In this document: positions 6,192 to 8,663 of the stretch, piece after piece | How positions within the stretch are numbered: the stretch's first letter is position 1 | How the letters are laid out: each line of letters begins with the position of its first letter | NCBI GenBank assembly: GCA_019314005.1 | Contig: JAFDAE010000081.1 | Span: forward strand, 1-8,663 | Origin: Deltaproteobacteria bacterium | GTDB taxonomy: Bacteria; Desulfobacterota; Desulfobacteria; C00003060; C00003106 | DNA length: 8,663 nucleotides | Reading direction: 5' to 3' | Position numbers and translations under genes: made by a program | The notes under the pieces: model-generated | What the model saw: the letters and a program-made list of their open reading frames with translations, nothing else | Databases searched by the model: none | What the model was told of the DNA's origin: nothing

Positions 6192-6261
6192 CTGAATAAC
6201 GACCTATTGCTTACTATATTTTTCTACTTAAATAAAGTCCACATTTAACCGTACGATTATG

Positions 6262-6290
6262 TTGACATTTGAAGAGAAAAAAATTACAAG
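6262..6290 (+). promoter_or_regulatory. Sigma70-like promoter of the PfkB-family kinase gene
   Basis: A perfect -35 box TTGACA (6262-6267) is followed after 17 nt by TACAAG (6285-6290), which matches 4 of 6 positions of TATAAT. The spacer is A-rich. Transcription would start near 6297 and give a leader of about 35 nt before the ATG. Coordinates cover -35 to -10. Confidence 0.6.
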
Positions 6291-6316
6291 ACCACATCTT
6301 ACTAAAAAGCTATTTA

Positions 6317-6323
6317 TAAGGAG
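6317..6323 (+). promoter_or_regulatory. Ribosome-binding site of the PfkB-family kinase gene
   Basis: TAAGGAG lies 8 nt before the ATG at 6332, at ideal distance. It supports that start over any downstream ATG. Confidence 0.8.
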
Positions 6324-6331
6324 AAACACCA

Positions 6332-7252
6332 ATGGATATATTTGTTTCCGGTTCCTTGGCCTACGACAGGATCATGAATTTTGAGGGAAGATTCGCTGAC
6401 CACATCCTTCCGGACAAAATTCATATCCTCAATGTATGCTTTACCGTAAACGGAATACAGGAAAGGTTCGGTGGAACAGCAGGGAATATAGCCTATGCCC
6501 TTGCCCTTTTGGGAGAAAAGCCTACTCTGCTTTCATGTATCGGTCACGATCATGCGCAATACTTTTCCTGGCTTCGAGAGAATGATATAGGAACGGATAC
6601 CGTCCGAATTGTGGCAGAGGAATTTACGGCAGGCGCCTACATTACCACTGACCTTTCCGATAACCAGATTACGGGATTTAATCCCGGGGCCATGAAATAT
6701 TCATCAGGGTATACGTTCGATGGAGTAACGCCGTCGGAATGTATAGGAATCGTTGCTCCTGGAAACCTGGATGATATGTTTGACTACTGCCGTATATATA
6801 AAGAAAAGGGGGTCCGTTACATCTTTGATCCCGGGCAATCTCTTACCGCCTGGGAGGCGGAACGGCTCAGAGAGTGTATTGACGGGGCAACAATCCTTGT
6901 TTCAAACGACTATGAGTTGGAAATCATCCAAAAGGAACTTGACTTGAACCGCGAGGCACTACTCGACCTTACAGATACTGTCATAACCACTAAAGCAGAG
7001 CACGGTTCAGTGGTCTTTTCCAGCGACGGGGAGACAACAATACCTGCCATAGAGCCTGAAAAGGTATCTGACCCTACCGGCGCCGGTGATGCCTATAGAG
7101 GCGGGCTTATCAAGGGGCTGACCTTGGGCAAAGATATCGTTCAGAGCGCCCTGATGGGAAGCCTATGCGCTTCGTACGCGGTAGCGTGTCACGGCACACA
7201 GGAATACCGATTCGATTTGGAACAATTTATGGAACGGTTTGATACTTTCTGA
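6332..7252 (+). CDS. PfkB-family sugar or nucleoside kinase (adenosine kinase-like)
   Basis: A complete 306-aa cytoplasmic kinase of the PfkB/ribokinase fold, which transfers phosphate from ATP to a sugar or nucleoside hydroxyl. Seen directly: the N-terminal strand IFVSGSLAYDRI; a GGTAGNIAYALALLG segment (47-61), the substrate-side signature; and DPTGAGDAYRGGL from 247, the second PfkB signature, in which Asp253 is the expected catalytic base and GAGD forms the anion hole. SNDYELE at 191-197 is the usual region near the nucleotide site. The lid region (FEGRFADHILPDKIHILNVCFTV) is like that of archaeal or bacterial nucleoside/adenosine kinases, not fructokinase, but substrate cannot be fixed from sequence. 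It stands alone with its own promoter and runs toward the hybrid kinase gene, whose stop is 8 nt away. Neighbours give no pathway hint. Confidence 0.88.
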   Translation: MDIFVSGSLAYDRIMNFEGRFADHILPDKIHILNVCFTVNGIQERFGGTAGNIAYALALLGEKPTLLSCIGHDHAQYFSWLRENDIGTDTVRIVAEEFTAGAYITTDLSDNQITGFNPGAMKYSSGYTFDGVTPSECIGIVAPGNLDDMFDYCRIYKEKGVRYIFDPGQSLTAWEAERLRECIDGATILVSNDYELEIIQKELDLNREALLDLTDTVITTKAEHGSVVFSSDGETTIPAIEPEKVSDPTGAGDAYRGGLIKGLTLGKDIVQSALMGSLCASYAVACHGTQEYRFDLEQFMERFDTF

Positions 7253-7260
7253 ACGTTGTT

Positions 7261-8663
7261 CTATCCCGTATCGAGAAATTCTCTGATTTTCCCGGACAGC
7301 TCCTTTATATTGAACGGCTTCTGAATAAAGCCGTCACAGCCTCGATCCAATATTTCGGTCGCCTCGCCTTCTATGCTGTATCCGCTGGAAAGGAGCACCT
7401 TTACGTCGGGATTGATCTCTTTCATTCTGTCATAGGCCTCACCACCACCCACGTCCGGCATGATCATGTCAAGGATGACCAGATCTATTTTATCTTTGTT
7501 TGCTTTATAGATCTCAACGGCCTCTCTGCCGCCTTTGGCCTCGAGCACGGTGTATCCTACTTTCTCGAGCATCATGACGCCTATGTCTAATACCGGGTCT
7601 TCATCGTCTACAAGGAGGATGGTGCCGCTTCCCTCTATAACGTGCTCGGCAGGCTTGATAGCCGTCACGACTTTTTTGTCTGACGCGGGGAGATAGATGC
7701 TGAAGGTTGTACCGCTTCCTTTTTCAGAACCGACATGGATGTATCCGCGATGGCCTTTGATGATTCCATAAGCAGAAGCCAGCCCGAGGCCTGTGCCTCT
7801 TCCCATTTCTTTGGTGGTAAAGAATGGTTCAAAGATGCGCTCCTGGGTCTCTTTGTCCATACCTGTGCCTGTGTCGGTTACTGTTAGGAGAACATAGCTG
7901 CCGGATCTTGGATTATGCACTATGTCTTTTATATCGTTGTGGGTTACATTCATGGTCTTTAAGGTAAGCGTTCCTCCACGAGGCATGGCCCCTGAGGCAT
8001 TTATGTACAGATTCAGCAGGAACTGCTCAATTTGTGACTGGTCAGCCTCTATACTGGATAAGTCCTCAGTTAATTCTTGATGAATTGTGATCTCTTTATG
8101 GGTCCTGCCAAATGTATCAGAGGTTTCTTCCACTACACGGTTGAGGCTGATCGGCTTTACCTCATATCTTCCTTTGCTGGCATATCCTAAAAGCTGGGCG
8201 GTAAGACCGGCCCCCCTCCGGACCTGTTTTGTGATCATTTGCAGCAGTTCATAATGTGGATCTTTAGAATCAACATCGAAAAGCATCAATGAGGCGGTAC
8301 CCTGGATGGTCGTTAGCAAGTTGTTGAAGTCATGGGCAATGCCGCCTGCGAGGGTGCCGATGGCCTCAAGTTTCTGGGCTCTTTGAAGCTCTTCTTCCAA
8401 TTGACGCTGTCTGGTGATATCCACCCAGTAACCGATGATTTCCGCGGGCTTACCATCCTTGTCGCATACAAGTTTTAGCTCGTCTCGCATCCAGCGATAG
8501 GTGCCATCCTTGTGTTGGAAACGGTATTCGTGGGCGTGATGTCCTTTTTCGAACAGGGACGACAGATTCTCTACTATGCGGGGTGCATCCTCTGGGTGAA
8601 TCTTGTTGATCCAGAGTTCTGGGTTTCCCAGGAATTCCTGCGCGTCATATCCGAGCTGAGCCT
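7261..8663 (-). CDS. PAS-histidine kinase-receiver hybrid sensor (N-terminus outside window)
   Basis: The frame is open from the TAG at 7261 to the window edge, giving the last 466 residues; an internal Met at 8490 is not the true start because PAS coding continues past it. Residues about 1-82 are the end of a PAS_3/PAC domain ([30 protein letters not shown]). A coiled linker (83-98) leads to the dimerisation domain with phospho-acceptor His110 in [11 protein letters not shown]. The ATPase domain has its N box at 217-226 ([10 protein letters not shown]), G1 DTGTG at 263-267, FEPFFTTK at 277-284 and GTGLGLA at 289-295. A receiver domain follows (about 347-466), with acidic Asp352-Asp353, phospho-acceptor Asp398 in LVILDMIMP and Lys448 in QKPF. 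No output domain follows, so the signal must pass to another protein. The N-box Asp found in many kinases is Gly224 here, a change common in this hybrid group. Ligand and target are unknown. Confidence 0.92.
   Translation of the reverse strand, partial: AQLGYDAQEFLGNPELWINKIHPEDAPRIVENLSSLFEKGHHAHEYRFQHKDGTYRWMRDELKLVCDKDGKPAEIIGYWVDITRQRQLEEELQRAQKLEAIGTLAGGIAHDFNNLLTTIQGTASLMLFDVDSKDPHYELLQMITKQVRRGAGLTAQLLGYASKGRYEVKPISLNRVVEETSDTFGRTHKEITIHQELTEDLSSIEADQSQIEQFLLNLYINASGAMPRGGTLTLKTMNVTHNDIKDIVHNPRSGSYVLLTVTDTGTGMDKETQERIFEPFFTTKEMGRGTGLGLASAYGIIKGHRGYIHVGSEKGSGTTFSIYLPASDKKVVTAIKPAEHVIEGSGTILLVDDEDPVLDIGVMMLEKVGYTVLEAKGGREAVEIYKANKDKIDLVILDMIMPDVGGGEAYDRMKEINPDVKVLLSSGYSIEGEATEILDRGCDGFIQKPFNIKELSGKIREFLDTG

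Noticed and set aside
7261..8490. Hybrid kinase read as a complete 409-aa gene from the Met at 8490
   Set aside because: The same frame stays open to the window edge and encodes PAS domain sequence before that Met, so the gene is cut by the window and its real start is outside.

Overview
The window looks like chromosomal DNA from a sulfate- or sulfur-metabolising bacterium, most likely Desulfobacterota (the former Deltaproteobacteria). The main evidence is the left edge, which carries the 5' part of a dsrMKJOP locus on the minus strand: dsrM is complete, and dsrK runs off the window with its Cys-rich ferredoxin-like motif intact. DsrMKJOP is the membrane complex that links the quinone pool to the DsrC/dissimilatory sulfite reductase system. 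GC content is moderate, and the structured intergenic repeats resemble those of large delta-proteobacterial genomes; this second point is from memory, not a search.

Layout. (1) 1-2132, minus strand: a small RsbRD_N-like protein gene, then dsrM, then dsrK, with gaps of 21 and 5 nt. This looks like one transcription unit in which a possible sensor or regulator precedes the redox complex. (2) 2133-2454: a gene-free stretch holding a MITE-like structured repeat with about 30-bp inverted ends and three internal hairpins. (3) 2455-4721, minus: an otsB-otsA operon with a 4-nt ATGA overlap. It makes trehalose from UDP-glucose and glucose-6-phosphate through trehalose-6-phosphate. (4) 4722-4909: an AT-rich region with a possible otsBA promoter. 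(5) 4910-6072, minus: a two-gene unit coding for a TerB/J-domain (DjlA-like) protein with a glycine-rich N-terminus and a small predicted lipoprotein, joined by a TGATG stop/start overlap. (6) 6073-6331: a divergent intergenic region with a long near-perfect palindrome built of 7-8-nt units and a good promoter and ribosome-binding site for the rightward gene. (7) 6332-7252, plus: a PfkB-family sugar/nucleoside kinase. (8) 7261-8663, minus: the 3' part of a PAS / histidine kinase / receiver hybrid sensor whose N-terminus lies outside the window. It converges on the PfkB gene with only 8 nt between the stop codons.

How the genes fit together. Only three groups are clearly functional units: RsbRD-dsrMK, otsBA, and the J-domain protein with its lipoprotein. 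Nothing in the sequence ties trehalose synthesis, the PfkB kinase or the hybrid kinase to the dsr locus. I see no rRNA, tRNA, CRISPR array, transposase gene or phage gene. I also see no convincing new multi-gene system. The items most worth a second look are the RsbRD-dsrM linkage, the two intergenic structured repeats and the J-domain/lipoprotein pair.
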